DNA from: Sphingobium aromaticiconvertens
GTDB lineage: Bacteria; Pseudomonadota; Alphaproteobacteria; Sphingomonadales; Sphingomonadaceae
Reading direction: 5' to 3'
NCBI RefSeq assembly: GCF_037154075.1
Contig: NZ_JBANRJ010000001.1
Coordinates: forward strand, 2,909,501-2,973,500
Length of the DNA stretch: 64,000 bases
The position numbers were made by a program, and so were the translations under genes. The notes beneath the pieces are model-generated. The model was not told where the DNA came from and made no database searches. It saw nothing but the letters and a program-made list of their open reading frames with translations. Shown piece by piece: positions 63,696-64,000 of the stretch (its first letter is position 1; each line of letters opens with the position of its first letter).

Positions 63696-64000
63696 ATGGA
63701 AACCAAAGCCGGCGATCCCGCCGCCTTCGCTCGATTCGACCTGTATCGCGTCCCCTCGCCCGCCTTCGTGGTGGATGAGGCCGCGATCCGCCGCAACCTC
63801 GCCATATTGGCCGATATTCGCGACCGGGCCGGGATCAAGGTACTCGGCGCGCTCAAGGCCTTCTCCATGTGGTCGCTGGGCAGCGTCGTCGGCGAATATC
63901 TCGACGGCGTCTGCGCCTCGGGCCTCTATGAAGCGCGCCTTGGTCGTGAGGAATATCGGGGTGAAGTCGCGACCTATTGCGCGGCCTACAAGCCCGATGA
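63696..64000 (+). CDS. nspC: Carboxynorspermidine decarboxylase, N-terminal part (cut by window end)
   Basis: The ATG at 63696 follows GACGGAGTAAAAT. The 101 visible codons encode a fold-III PLP decarboxylase: RFDLYRVPSPAFVVDEAAIR, RNLAILADIRDR and the PLP lysine in IKVLGALKAFSMWSLG, then YLDGVCASGLYEARLG. This start is typical of carboxynorspermidine/carboxyspermidine decarboxylase. It follows the matching dehydrogenase and completes the polyamine pair. The frame is open to the end of the window. Confidence 0.9.
   Translation, partial: METKAGDPAAFARFDLYRVPSPAFVVDEAAIRRNLAILADIRDRAGIKVLGALKAFSMWSLGSVVGEYLDGVCASGLYEARLGREEYRGEVATYCAAYKPD

Noticed and set aside
1..64000. CRISPR array, tRNA, rRNA, prophage or plasmid origin
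   Set aside because: No regularly spaced repeats, tRNA-like cloverleaf ends, rRNA conserved segments, phage structural genes or replication genes were recognised; a covariance-model search would be needed to exclude small RNAs.

Overview
The window looks like a chromosomal segment of a high-GC alphaproteobacterium of the sphingomonad type (Sphingobium, Sphingomonas or Novosphingobium). The signs are many TonB-dependent receptors (TBDRs) paired with catabolic enzymes, a C4-type 5-aminolevulinate synthase, an UrcA-family protein, the plsY-dprA-topA gene order and a dispersed GTCATTCCCGC-type palindromic repeat. No rRNA, tRNA or CRISPR array was seen. All assignments come from reading motifs; no database search was run.

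Left part (1-24 kb). After the tail of an SMR transporter comes a gamma-glutamyl locus: two different gamma-glutamyltransferases, a TBDR, an Lrp/AsnC regulator and an exported RidA-like protein. A sulfur-scavenging style cluster follows: a TauD-type dioxygenase broken by an IS630 element, an SsuA-like binding protein, a TBDR and a DszA/SnaA/NtaA-type flavin monooxygenase. Next is a GlcNAc operon (nagP, cutC, nagB-II, nagA, nagK) with a divergent ROK regulator.

Middle (23.5-41.5 kb). An intact IS21 element sits between the front two thirds of one TBDR and the back three quarters of another. It has perfect 30-bp ends but no target duplication, so it marks a deletion or rearrangement rather than a simple insertion. 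Beyond it are an SDR/CMD/MFS operon, a Crp/Fnr regulator, a maleylacetoacetate isomerase-like GST and a formylglycine-generating enzyme homologue. A hexuronate operon follows (uxaA-uxaC-uxuB), flanked by a LacI and a GntR regulator.

Right part (41.5-64 kb). An UrcA protein and a large zinc metalloprotease precede an Lrp/AsnC regulator, a TBDR and two tandem M20-family amidohydrolases, which look like a peptide or acyl-amino-acid uptake and hydrolysis locus. Housekeeping genes follow: topA, dprA (interrupted by an IS4/IS50-group element with a 9-bp target duplication), plsY, murI and hemA. Then come btaA-btaB for a phosphorus-free betaine lipid, with a three-repeat Pho-box-like site upstream, a GFA/CENP-V protein, and the carboxynorspermidine dehydrogenase/decarboxylase pair, the latter cut by the window edge.

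Two themes stand out. Three unrelated insertion sequences have each hit genes, and two of the disrupted frames can be restored exactly on paper. Two loci share one layout: Lrp/AsnC regulator, TBDR and a pair of paralogous exported amide hydrolases.
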